DNA of 64,000 nt, taken from NCBI RefSeq assembly GCF_003259845.1, contig NZ_QLMJ01000001.1:124001-188000 (forward strand), given 5' to 3'. Position numbers and translations under genes: made by a program. The DNA comes from Actinoplanes lutulentus (GTDB taxonomy: Bacteria > Actinomycetota > Actinomycetes > Mycobacteriales > Micromonosporaceae). This document shows positions 9,581-16,494 of this stretch, piece by piece. The notes below the pieces were generated by a model. That model did not search any database and was not told where the DNA came from. It saw only the letters and a program-made list of their open reading frames with translations. Position 1 is the stretch's first letter, and each line of letters begins with the position of its first letter.

Positions 9581-10226
9581 TCATCAGGTCCTTAAGGTGC
9601 TTCGCCATTGCTGCAAAGAACGCGTCGTAGACTGCGGCGTCGCTTGTTGCATCTACGGAAAGAGCGATGTTTACGTTGATAACAACCGCCCCGCTGGAGT
9701 TACTATTTTCGGACTGGCGCCGCTGGTGTTTCTCTCCGCTGGCTGAGTCTTCCGGATCCCTGGAGCTACTTTCACTGTCATTGCTCACTGTAGGCTGGGC
9801 GCCGCTGAAGTCGCCGAATTTGCACAACGTTTTAAACGTTCGAACTACTAGTGCCGCCTTCTCTTCGTCCAGATCCGAATGACTCTTGACAAATGTCACT
9901 AAATCGGAGTCGGAGTGGCTGTTGGCGTCTGAGTAAGTGTCGAATATGGGCTTGTAGGACAGCATAAGCGCCTTGGCGACCAGTGCTCGGCCGGCAGGGC
10001 CAGCGCGAAGTCCCTTCTTATAGGCCTCGGTTGGTTGGCCGGATGAATCGAGCAGGCCCGCGTATTTCAGAACAGCAGGAAAGCTTCGCGCGTGTGACGA
10101 CCCGAAGCCGATCGACTTCGGGTAGCCGGTAGTGATCTTGTCGGGGGTTCCGACCGACTGGAGCTTTGTAATGAACTCCTCAAGTTTACCCGGCGAGTGG
10201 TTATAGATGAATCGAATCGAGGCCAT
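9567..10226 (-). CDS. DUF5343 domain protein, upstream partner of the HEPN gene
   Basis: A 219-aa protein. Residues about 10-150 resemble the DUF5343 family: IGFGSSHARSFPAVLKYAGLL, then PTEAYKKGLRAG, ALVAKALMLSYKPIF and VVRTFKTLCKFGDF. The middle (about 150-182) is a polar, Ser/Glu-rich linker. The tail INVNIALSVDATSDAAVYDAFFAAMAKHL, read in parts, matches the family's common C-terminal beta-strand-plus-helix module. No catalytic motif is known. The gene comes first in the operon with the HEPN gene, the usual place for an antitoxin or a sensor. An inverted repeat 40-60 bases upstream of the start may be an operator. Lower GC suggests horizontal transfer. Confidence 0.72.
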   Translation of the reverse strand: MASIRFIYNHSPGKLEEFITKLQSVGTPDKITTGYPKSIGFGSSHARSFPAVLKYAGLLDSSGQPTEAYKKGLRAGPAGRALVAKALMLSYKPIFDTYSDANSHSDSDLVTFVKSHSDLDEEKAALVVRTFKTLCKFGDFSGAQPTVSNDSESSSRDPEDSASGEKHQRRQSENSNSSGAVVINVNIALSVDATSDAAVYDAFFAAMAKHLKDLMNGGS

Positions 10227-10697
10227 GGGCGCATGGTACGCGCGAAAGCCAGAAATCTACAATGGACAACCGAATGGACACGGTTGTTCCATGTTTGACG
10301 CCTCTTGGGAATATTGGCCGTTCAGGGGTGACTTCGGAAGCGCGCCTTGGCCTGCTGCGGAACAAGCTCTCGGAACCCTGTCCGCTGGCGAAAACGATCA
10401 TCCTCAGGTCTGTGCTGTTTGCTCGGCGTTGACCAGAAGGTCGCTTTTGAGCGTTCGAATGGAACTGTGGCTAGGAGTTCCGTTGGCGTTTTCTCCAGGT
10501 GGAAGAACTGGGCGCTGGATTAGTTGGTTGCGATCAACTGCGTTACTCCAGCGTTTCGACGTACGCATCTTTGCCGAGGACAACCCTCGCCCGCGTGCCG
10601 CGGCCGGCCCGAAAAGTGCGATTACGGACATAGGGGTTTATTCGTGTGCCTAACTGCTGGATAGTGAAATCATTAGCCTGTTTGAGAACGGCTTCAC
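10227..10697. other. Intergenic region, about 470 bp
   Basis: Lies between two divergent genes. The left part should hold the promoter of the DUF5343-HEPN operon, including the inverted repeat described separately. A 148-codon open frame on the plus strand crosses it but has no family resemblance, no ribosome-binding site and no codon bias, so I do not call it. Nothing else is recognised. Confidence 0.4.
10266..10287. promoter_or_regulatory. Inverted repeat, possible operator of the DUF5343-HEPN operon
   Basis: ACAACCG and CGGTTGT form exact 7-bp arms separated by 8 bases, about 40-60 bases upstream of the DUF5343 start. On the minus strand a -10-like TAGATT lies just downstream of it, so a bound protein would overlap the core promoter. 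Autoregulation is inferred from position only. Confidence 0.35.
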
Positions 10698-10721
10698 GTG
10701 ATCGCCTACCGTGTTCTCCTG

Positions 10722-11594
10722 ATGAAACCGAAGTATCCCGTCCTCCTGATCATCGCCGTGATCGCTGGTGCTGCAGGCGTTATCCTGGGCATCATCGCCA
10801 TCTCCCTTGCGTACCAGCCCTCCGGGCCGGCCGAGTCGCCTAGCGTCACTGACTGGATGCAGGGGATCGGCAATATCGCTGGTGTCGTGGTCGGCATCGG
10901 TGCCGCCCTCGCCGCTGGCGCGGTGTACTGGCAAGGCCAGCAAGCACTCGCAGCCGCCGAAGAGCAACGGCTCGCCGACAATCACGCAGCTGCCGAGGCA
11001 GCACGTGTTGCAAAGGAGCGCTGGGAAGCCGACCGCGAGGCTGCCGAGAAGTCGTTCGCGGCGACCCAACGACACATGCAAGCGCAAATAGAGAACGCAC
11101 GGGATGCGGCAACCACCGCCGAGGCTCAGTTAAGCGAGGACCGGCGGCGCTGGCAGAGCGAGCAGCAGGAGACTCGTCTTGAGTACGCCCGATCGGTCAT
11201 CGTTACGAGGGTCGGTCCCGGGATGACGGGAAGGGGCCAGCTCGGGGAGATGCTCGTCGTTCTCCACAACTTCGGCGCTCAACCTATTCGGCGGGTCGTC
11301 GTCACCGTTGGCCTGCTACAGGAAAACGTACAGCTCGAACTGAAGGTTCCGGCCGTAGGACCTGGTCAGCAGTATGACTTCCGGGAGAACTATCGAGATT
11401 CCCCAATCTCGGTCAGCATGGGAGAACTCCCGGCGTGGGACGTAGACGTTGATTCTGACATCTACTCAGTCAGTGTCACTTTCATCGACGCGGCTGGTCG
11501 CAGATGGGAACGACAAAACAACGAGGAGCCTGAATGGCTCAATCGCCCGCATACTGGATCCAAGTACGCGAGACCGTGGTCCGGGCAGCGTTGA
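10722..11594 (+). CDS. Two-helix membrane protein with coiled coil, unknown function
   Basis: About 290 aa. There are two transmembrane helices near the N-terminus (VLLIIAVIAGAAGVILGIIA, and IAGVVVGIGAALAAGAVYW). A charged Ala/Glu/Arg coiled coil follows at about 75-150 (QQALAAAEEQRLADNHAAAE onwards). A C-terminal beta-rich domain ends in VTFIDAAGRRWERQ. The C-terminus is expected in the cytoplasm. A GTG 24 bases upstream is an alternative start with a GAGAACGG-like site; neither start has a strong ribosome-binding sequence. I recognise the general layout from uncharacterised actinobacterial proteins but no named family. GC is intermediate between the island and the core. Whether it belongs to the accessory island is open. 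Confidence 0.65.
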   Translation: MKPKYPVLLIIAVIAGAAGVILGIIAISLAYQPSGPAESPSVTDWMQGIGNIAGVVVGIGAALAAGAVYWQGQQALAAAEEQRLADNHAAAEAARVAKERWEADREAAEKSFAATQRHMQAQIENARDAATTAEAQLSEDRRRWQSEQQETRLEYARSVIVTRVGPGMTGRGQLGEMLVVLHNFGAQPIRRVVVTVGLLQENVQLELKVPAVGPGQQYDFRENYRDSPISVSMGELPAWDVDVDSDIYSVSVTFIDAAGRRWERQNNEEPEWLNRPHTGSKYARPWSGQR

Positions 11595-11925
11595 ATATTA
11601 TGAAGGCTTCTCCGTTAACTTTGGCTTAGGGAGGGTGCAGAATGAGCGGACGTAGACGACAGCCGGGAAGAGGGCTGCTGAGGCTGCGTTGCCCGAGCTT
11701 TGATCTAACGGGCCTGCGTCTCTGCCCAAGCTCATACGGACCTATAGAAGTGACAGCTCTTTAACGGCGATCGTCGTGTGCCTGTCCTGAGTGTTGACCC
11801 TCGGACACCAACAATATGACTACGAATCGCCGGGGCTGAGCCTCGGCGATCTCTGTATCCGGGCTCAGTCGCTCCGCCTTGCGTCGTTGTCGCTCGGGAC
11901 GCTCGGCAGCGGAGCGTGACCGCTG
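11595..11925. other. Intergenic region between convergent genes, 331 bp
   Basis: The first 230 bases show no gene or clear signal. The last 100 bases hold two hairpins: the strong one at 11826-11850 and a weaker one with arms GCTCCGC and GCGGAGC (11871-11877 and 11909-11915). Both could stop transcription from either side. Confidence 0.45.
11826..11850. terminator. Palindromic hairpin between convergent genes
   Basis: ATCGCCG pairs with CGGCGAT, and the inner GGCT pairs with AGCC, leaving one unpaired base in each arm and a one-base loop as written. It sits between the membrane coiled-coil gene and the response regulator, which end facing each other, so a two-way terminator is likely. There is no T-run. 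Confidence 0.5.
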
Positions 11926-12564
11926 TCAGAGCAGGCCCAGCTCGCGAGCGCGCAACGCCGCCTGGGTTCGGTCGCGGGCGCCGAGTTTGGACAGGGCGCT
12001 TGTCACGTGGTTCTTCACGGTCCCCTCGGCCAGGAACAGCGCTGCGGCGATCTCCCGGTTGCTGCGCCCACCTGCCAGCAACCGTACGACGTCGAGTTCG
12101 CGCCCGGAGAGCGGTGCGATGAGTGGGTCGGGGGCCGGTGTCGGCAGTTGCGCCACCCGGAGTACCAGTTTGGCGGCCACTCCCGGTTCGAGGACTGATT
12201 CGCCGCGGACGGCGGCGCGGACGGCTTCCATCAGGCGTTCCGAGGAGGCGTCCTTGAGCAGGTAGCCGATCGCTCCGGCCCGGATCGCGGAGAACACGTC
12301 GGCGTCGTCGTCGAACGTGGTCAGGGCGATCACCTGGACCCGCGGGTGGTTCGTGCGAATGTGCCGGGTCGCTGTCGGGCCGTCCATCACCGGCATCCGC
12401 AGGTCCATCAGCACCACGTCCGGTGATGCCCGTCCGGCCAACTCGACGGCCTGCGCGCCGTCGGCCGCCTCGCCGACCACCTGGATGTCGTCCTGGACCG
12501 ACAGCAGCATCGCGAGAGCCTCGCGGAACAGCCGCTGGTCGTCGGCGAGCAGCACCCGGATCAT
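11926..12564 (-). CDS. NarL/LuxR-type response regulator
   Basis: A 212-aa two-component response regulator. The receiver domain (about 1-120) shows MIRVLLADDQ with the acidic pair, DVVLMDLRMP with the phosphoacceptor Asp near residue 53, then Thr and Lys positions in ALTTF and LLKDAS. The C-terminal LuxR-type helix-turn-helix (about 145-210) reads LSGRELDVVRLLAGGRSNRE, then GTVKNHVTSALSKLGARDR. It binds DNA in the cytoplasm when phosphorylated. The start overlaps the stop of the histidine kinase gene by an ATGA junction, so the two are coupled. Targets are unknown; the divergent DJ-1 membrane gene beyond the kinase is a candidate. Confidence 0.93.
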   Translation of the reverse strand: MIRVLLADDQRLFREALAMLLSVQDDIQVVGEAADGAQAVELAGRASPDVVLMDLRMPVMDGPTATRHIRTNHPRVQVIALTTFDDDADVFSAIRAGAIGYLLKDASSERLMEAVRAAVRGESVLEPGVAAKLVLRVAQLPTPAPDPLIAPLSGRELDVVRLLAGGRSNREIAAALFLAEGTVKNHVTSALSKLGARDRTQAALRARELGLL

Positions 12565-13661
12565 GCGGGGGCCGTCACGGTGAGCGTTGAGCCCTTGCCG
12601 GGCACCGAGTCGAGCAGCACCGTGCCGCCCAGCCCTGCCACCCGTTCGTGCAGGCCGGTCAGCCCGAACCCGCCGGACGGACCGGGGGCGTCGCCGCATC
12701 CGTCGTCGCCGACGACGACCCGGACCTCGGCGGGGTCGTACTCCAGCAGCACATGTGCCTGCGAAGCGTGGGCGTGCCGACGGACGTTCGTCAGTCCCTC
12801 CTGCGCAGCCCGGTACAGGGTCTCCTCCACTTCTGGCGGCAGCGCCCGGGACGTGCCCCGCGCCTCGCTGGTGGTGGGTAAGCCGGACTGGGACGTCTCC
12901 CGGGCCAGGCGCTCCACCCGGTCCTGCAGCGGCAGCCGCGGCGCCCGCAACGCTGACACCGACCGCCGTACCTCCGACAGGGCTTCTTTCGCCTGGTCCT
13001 CCGCCTGAGCGAGGACCGCGTCGGCGCGTTGCGGGTCGCGGCCGAGCAGTGCCCGGCCGGCCCGGATCTGCATCTGTACGGTCGTCAGATAGTGCCCGAG
13101 TCCGTCGTGGATGTCGCGGGCCACACGGTTGCGTTCCTGGGTCGTGGCCAGCTGCGCCAGTTGTTCGTTCGCCAGGACCAGTGCGAGACGGGTCTGCCGT
13201 TCGCGGCGCAGGAGCCGGGTCACCACCAGCGCCATGAGCGCGGCCACCAGCATGCCGGCACCTTCGCGCAGGCCCTCGCCGAGGTCCATGCCGACGTGCC
13301 CGAACGGGACCACGAGCGTCACGACGACGGCGACGCGCAGCGGCAGGAGCTGCGCGGCCTGGACGACCAGCACGATGAGCAGCAGGGTGCCGCCCCACGC
13401 GGCGTGGGCTGCGCCGAACATGACGAGTCCGAGCCCGATCTGCACCAGCACGTACCCGGCCCACCAGCCCCATGCCCGCCCCGGCAGCAGCCACGACCCG
13501 GCGATGAGCAATGCGGTGAACGCGGCGCCGCTCGCGATCGCCGGCCACGGGTTCGCACCGGCGACGGCTTCCAGGACCAGCACGGCGTACGCGCCGACCG
13601 ACAGAATCCACAGGACGCGTTCCACGTCTGCAGCGTGCAGGTGCCCGTCCGCCGAAGTCAA
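12561..13661 (-). CDS. Sensor histidine kinase, NarX/DesK type (HisKA_3)
   Basis: A 366-aa membrane kinase. Residues about 15-150 contain five or six transmembrane helices with very short loops and no extracellular sensor domain. The dimerisation and phosphoacceptor segment is ERNRVARDIHDGLGHYLT, with the phosphorylated His in RDIHDG. The ATP-binding domain has NVRRHAHAS (N box), DDGCGD (G1) and GFGLTGLHERV (G2), ending near residue 365. It phosphorylates the coupled response regulator immediately downstream. Such loop-poor kinases often sense membrane state or antibiotics acting on the membrane. The gene is divergent from the DJ-1 membrane protein, with start codons about 70 bases apart. Confidence 0.93.
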   Translation of the reverse strand: MTSADGHLHAADVERVLWILSVGAYAVLVLEAVAGANPWPAIASGAAFTALLIAGSWLLPGRAWGWWAGYVLVQIGLGLVMFGAAHAAWGGTLLLIVLVVQAAQLLPLRVAVVVTLVVPFGHVGMDLGEGLREGAGMLVAALMALVVTRLLRRERQTRLALVLANEQLAQLATTQERNRVARDIHDGLGHYLTTVQMQIRAGRALLGRDPQRADAVLAQAEDQAKEALSEVRRSVSALRAPRLPLQDRVERLARETSQSGLPTTSEARGTSRALPPEVEETLYRAAQEGLTNVRRHAHASQAHVLLEYDPAEVRVVVGDDGCGDAPGPSGGFGLTGLHERVAGLGGTVLLDSVPGKGSTLTVTAPA

Positions 13662-13731
13662 TCAGGACATGACCTCGGCCGTGACGTTAGGCACGGGCGC
13701 CGTGACCCGGCAGGCGGACACCATCGGCGGC

Positions 13732-15324
13732 ATGCGCATCCGCCGTACTCTCGCTGTCCTGTTCGCCGGTCTGGCCACTGCCACCGCCGTGGGCGTGGTC
13801 CACGCGGCCGACGCGGTCGACGCCGTTTACCCGGCGCCTCACCCGTTTCCGCTGGCACCGCCGGGCGCCGCGGTCACCGATCCACGACCGACCGTCGCGG
13901 TGCTGCTCGGACCGGCCGGCGCCAACGCGGCCGACGTGCTCGCCCCGTTCGAGACCCTCGCGGTGTCCGGCCGCTACCGGGTCGTGACCGTCGCCGAGAG
14001 CCGTGACCCGGTCCCGTTGACCGGCGGCCTCGACCTGGTGCCCGACCATACGTTCGCCGATGTCGGCGACGTCGACTGGATCGTGGTGCCGGAGGTGCAG
14101 GAGGCCGGTTCCCCGCGGTTGCGGCCGGCAGTGGACTGGCTGCGGCAACGCCACGCCGGCGGCGCCCGGATCCTGGGTGTCTGCGCCGGCACCGCACTGC
14201 TGGCCCGTACCGGCCTGCTCGCCGACCGGCCCGCGACGAGCAGCTGGCTCGCCCTCTACGGTCTCGAACGGCAGTACCCGGACGTGCGGTGGACGCGCGG
14301 CGTCCGGTACGTGGACGACGGCCGCATCATCACGACCGCCGCCGTGCTGTCCGGAGTGGACGGTGCGCTGCGCATCATCGAGCGCGACCACGGCGTCGAC
14401 GCCGCCCGGCAGGCCGCGGCGGCGGTGCGGTGGCCCGGCTACCACCCGGGAGGCCCCACATCGATCGACGCCGCTCATCCCGTACCGGCAGACGCGATCG
14501 CGCTGCTCAATGTGGGTTTCCGTGACCCGGTGCGGGCCGGGGTGCTGCTGACGCCGGGCGTCGGCGAGATCGAGCTGGCGTCGGTCTTCCGCACCTACAC
14601 CCAGCTTTCGTACGTCGCACGCCTCACCTCCGTCACCGCCGACGGGCAGCCGATCCGGTCCCGGCACGGACTGACGTTCGTTCCGCGGACCGCGGTCACC
14701 GGTGGCTACGACCGGCTGCTGGTTCCCGGCCAGGACGCCGCGCGTACCCATGCGGTGGATGTGGCGTGGAAGCCGGTGTACGTCCACAGCCGCGCCGGGT
14801 TCCCGTTCGACGGCACGCTGCGCGATCTGGCCGCCACGACCGATGCGCCGACCGCCCGGTGGGTGGCCAAGACCCTCGAGTATCGGGCCGACGACGTGAC
14901 CGGTCCTGCGGTTCCGTGGTCTCCCCTCCTGCTGATGGTGCTGGCGATGGCAGCCGGCGGCATCCTGTACGCCATGGCCCGGGCCGCTCTGGCCCGGTTG
15001 CCCCGGCTGCGGAACTGGCTGCGGCACCTCGCCGAGATGCTCGTCGCCATGGTCGCCGGGATGACGCTGCTGGGCCTGTTCGTGCTGCTGTCGCCGTGGA
15101 TCGGCGGCGCTGCCCTGTCGGCGACCGGTCACGTGCTGATGCTGGTCGCGATGGTCGCGCTCATACTCGTGCGGTGGGAGCACTACGCGGCGGCGCCGGC
15201 CTGGGCCTTCCGGTCACGGCGTGGCGGCGCCGTGCCGCCGTCCGCGGAGCCGGACTTCGGTACGAACCGTTACGTCGAGGAGGTCTCCCGGCAGGGCACG
15301 TCGTCAGGAACCACACGCACGTGA
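13732..15324 (+). CDS. DJ-1/PfpI (GATase1-like) domain membrane protein
   Basis: About 530 aa. A signal or anchor helix (RRTLAVLFAGLATATAVGVV) leads to a DJ-1/PfpI domain at about 45-240. Its nucleophile elbow is ILGVCAGTALLA, with Cys as the likely active residue. A second all-beta region follows (about 265-390). Four transmembrane helices make up the C-terminal third (for example SPLLLMVLAMAAGGILYAM and MLVAMVAGMTLLGLFVLL). The catalytic domain should face outside. GTG codons 30 and 51 bases upstream are alternative starts. Relatives in actinobacteria are uncharacterised, some annotated as AraC-like because of the shared DJ-1 domain. The divergent two-component system may control it. The 3' end overlaps the opposing 2Fe-2S gene by 55 bases. 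Confidence 0.8.
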   Translation: MRIRRTLAVLFAGLATATAVGVVHAADAVDAVYPAPHPFPLAPPGAAVTDPRPTVAVLLGPAGANAADVLAPFETLAVSGRYRVVTVAESRDPVPLTGGLDLVPDHTFADVGDVDWIVVPEVQEAGSPRLRPAVDWLRQRHAGGARILGVCAGTALLARTGLLADRPATSSWLALYGLERQYPDVRWTRGVRYVDDGRIITTAAVLSGVDGALRIIERDHGVDAARQAAAAVRWPGYHPGGPTSIDAAHPVPADAIALLNVGFRDPVRAGVLLTPGVGEIELASVFRTYTQLSYVARLTSVTADGQPIRSRHGLTFVPRTAVTGGYDRLLVPGQDAARTHAVDVAWKPVYVHSRAGFPFDGTLRDLAATTDAPTARWVAKTLEYRADDVTGPAVPWSPLLLMVLAMAAGGILYAMARAALARLPRLRNWLRHLAEMLVAMVAGMTLLGLFVLLSPWIGGAALSATGHVLMLVAMVALILVRWEHYAAAPAWAFRSRRGGAVPPSAEPDFGTNRYVEEVSRQGTSSGTTRT

Positions 15325-15509
15325 GCACCGTGGCACTGCACGCCCAGGATCAGGCAGGAGCGGATCTCGTCGCCGTCGAGCAGCACCGTGCAGGCGCCGC
15401 AGGTTCCGTCCGGGCATGCGGCGCCGCCGCGTACCAGGTCGGCGAGGGTGAGCCGCGGATCGATGTCGAACTCCCGGTGGTCTCCGTCGATGGTCACTGT
15501 CACGCGCAC
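15270..15509 (-). CDS. 2Fe-2S subunit of a molybdenum hydroxylase, N-terminal domain only
   Basis: 79 aa. Matches the first (plant-ferredoxin-like) domain of the small subunit of the CO dehydrogenase/xanthine dehydrogenase family. The cluster cysteines are Cys32, Cys37, Cys40 and Cys52 (CPDGTCGAC, then SC), with the conserved context TLADLVRGG. Normal small subunits are about 150-170 aa and carry a second four-helix 2Fe-2S domain, which is missing here. The gene stops inside the opposing DJ-1 gene. It follows the FAD subunit gene by 4 bases. No molybdopterin-binding large subunit follows. It may be a decayed remnant, or a short ferredoxin working with the flavoprotein alone. Confidence 0.72.
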   Translation of the reverse strand: MRVTVTIDGDHREFDIDPRLTLADLVRGGAACPDGTCGACTVLLDGDEIRSCLILGVQCHGAHVRVVPDDVPCRETSST

Positions 15510-15513
15510 TCGG

Positions 15514-16356
15514 TCACATCCCCTCTCGGGCCTGGCTGAGTGCCCGGCGGGTCAGCACCCTGACGGCGCGCCTGTCCGCGGCGGCCGGCGTGCCGAAGTT
15601 GGCGTCGACGTCCGCGGCCGCCTCCGCCGCCGCGATGATCGCCGCGTCCGAGTACGGGCCGCCGAGCAGCGTGTTCTCCGCGGCCCTGGCCCGGACCGGG
15701 CAGGGGCCGGCGTTCACCAGGCCGATCGCCGCCGCACTGATCAGCCCGTCGGTCACGGTGATAGCTGCCATCGCGGCCGCCTGAGGATAGATGGTGGTGC
15801 GGCGGTCCTCGGCATATCCCGTACCCGTGCTGTCGGGAAGAAGCGGGAGGCGCACCTCGGTGAGCAATTCGTCGAGCTGGCGGACCGTGCTGTACGGCCC
15901 GGTGAAGAACTCCTGAGCCGGCACCGTCCGGCATCCGTGCGGCCCGGTCAGGATCATCCGCGCACCGAGGGTGACCGCCACGACCGGCCATTCCGCGGCC
16001 GGGTGTGCGTAGGCGAGGCTGCCCAGCATCGTTCCCCGGGCCCGGATGGGTGGGTGTCCGATGTGCCGCACGACGACCCGCAGCAGGCTGCCGAGCGCGC
16101 CGCCGACCGCCTCGGACTCGAACGTCCGATGCCGGACGAGCGGACCCACCCGCAGGTACCCGTCCTTCTCGATCAGGGTGTCGAGACCGGCGACCCGGTT
16201 GATGTCGACGACACGGCGCGGGCAGGCTGCCTTATTCCTCAGATCGAGGACCAGGCTCTGCCCGCCGGCGAGGACCGAGGCGTCCCCGTGAGTGAGGGCT
16301 TCCAGCACCTCGCCGACGTCCCGGGCGGCAAGATATTCGAAGGCCGCATGCTGCAT
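15514..16356 (-). CDS. FAD-binding (medium) subunit of a CoxM/xanthine dehydrogenase-like enzyme
   Basis: A 280-aa flavoprotein subunit that would carry electrons from 2Fe-2S clusters to FAD. The FAD-binding start FEYLAARDVGEVLEAL and the pyrophosphate loop VLAGGQSLVLDLRNK are typical, as is the second loop HIGHPPIRARGTMLGSLAYAHP (read in two parts). The C-terminal CO_deh_flav_C domain occupies about 170-270. The open frame runs far upstream, antisense to the phospholipase D gene. The ATG chosen gives the normal N-terminus of the family. It is cotranscribed with the short 2Fe-2S gene. The catalytic molybdenum subunit is not in the window, so the substrate cannot be named. Confidence 0.85.
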   Translation of the reverse strand: MQHAAFEYLAARDVGEVLEALTHGDASVLAGGQSLVLDLRNKAACPRRVVDINRVAGLDTLIEKDGYLRVGPLVRHRTFESEAVGGALGSLLRVVVRHIGHPPIRARGTMLGSLAYAHPAAEWPVVAVTLGARMILTGPHGCRTVPAQEFFTGPYSTVRQLDELLTEVRLPLLPDSTGTGYAEDRRTTIYPQAAAMAAITVTDGLISAAAIGLVNAGPCPVRARAAENTLLGGPYSDAAIIAAAEAAADVDANFGTPAAADRRAVRVLTRRALSQAREGM

Positions 16357-16494
16357 CAGAACTCCCCAGGTCTTAGGTCGGTGCGCCCGTCTACCCCGGC
16401 CCGGAACTTTCAACATGGATCCACCCGATCGGATTACTGTGCGGCTGTCGGCGATCGCTACCGGACGGCGGCGGAGTCGGGTGTAATCACGGGC

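Larger units (their letters stand above)
6880..10640. other. Lower-GC accessory island
   Basis: This stretch is markedly poorer in GC than the rest of the window, with frequent A/T third positions and TTA codons. It holds the truncated STAND/TPR gene, the HEPN gene and the DUF5343 gene. The left edge coincides with the broken MFS gene; the right edge is gradual, before the membrane coiled-coil gene. No integrase, transposase, tRNA or flanking repeat is visible, so the transfer mechanism is unknown. Exact composition values were not computed. Confidence 0.6.

Noticed and set aside
10207-10653. 148-residue plus-strand frame in the intergenic region
   Set aside because: No ribosome-binding site, no domain and no codon bias; overlaps the DUF5343 promoter.
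12565-13611. Extended response-regulator frame of 561 residues
   Set aside because: The extra part is an alternative frame of the histidine kinase gene, rich in Arg and Gly; the receiver domain starts cleanly at the ATG overlapping the kinase stop.
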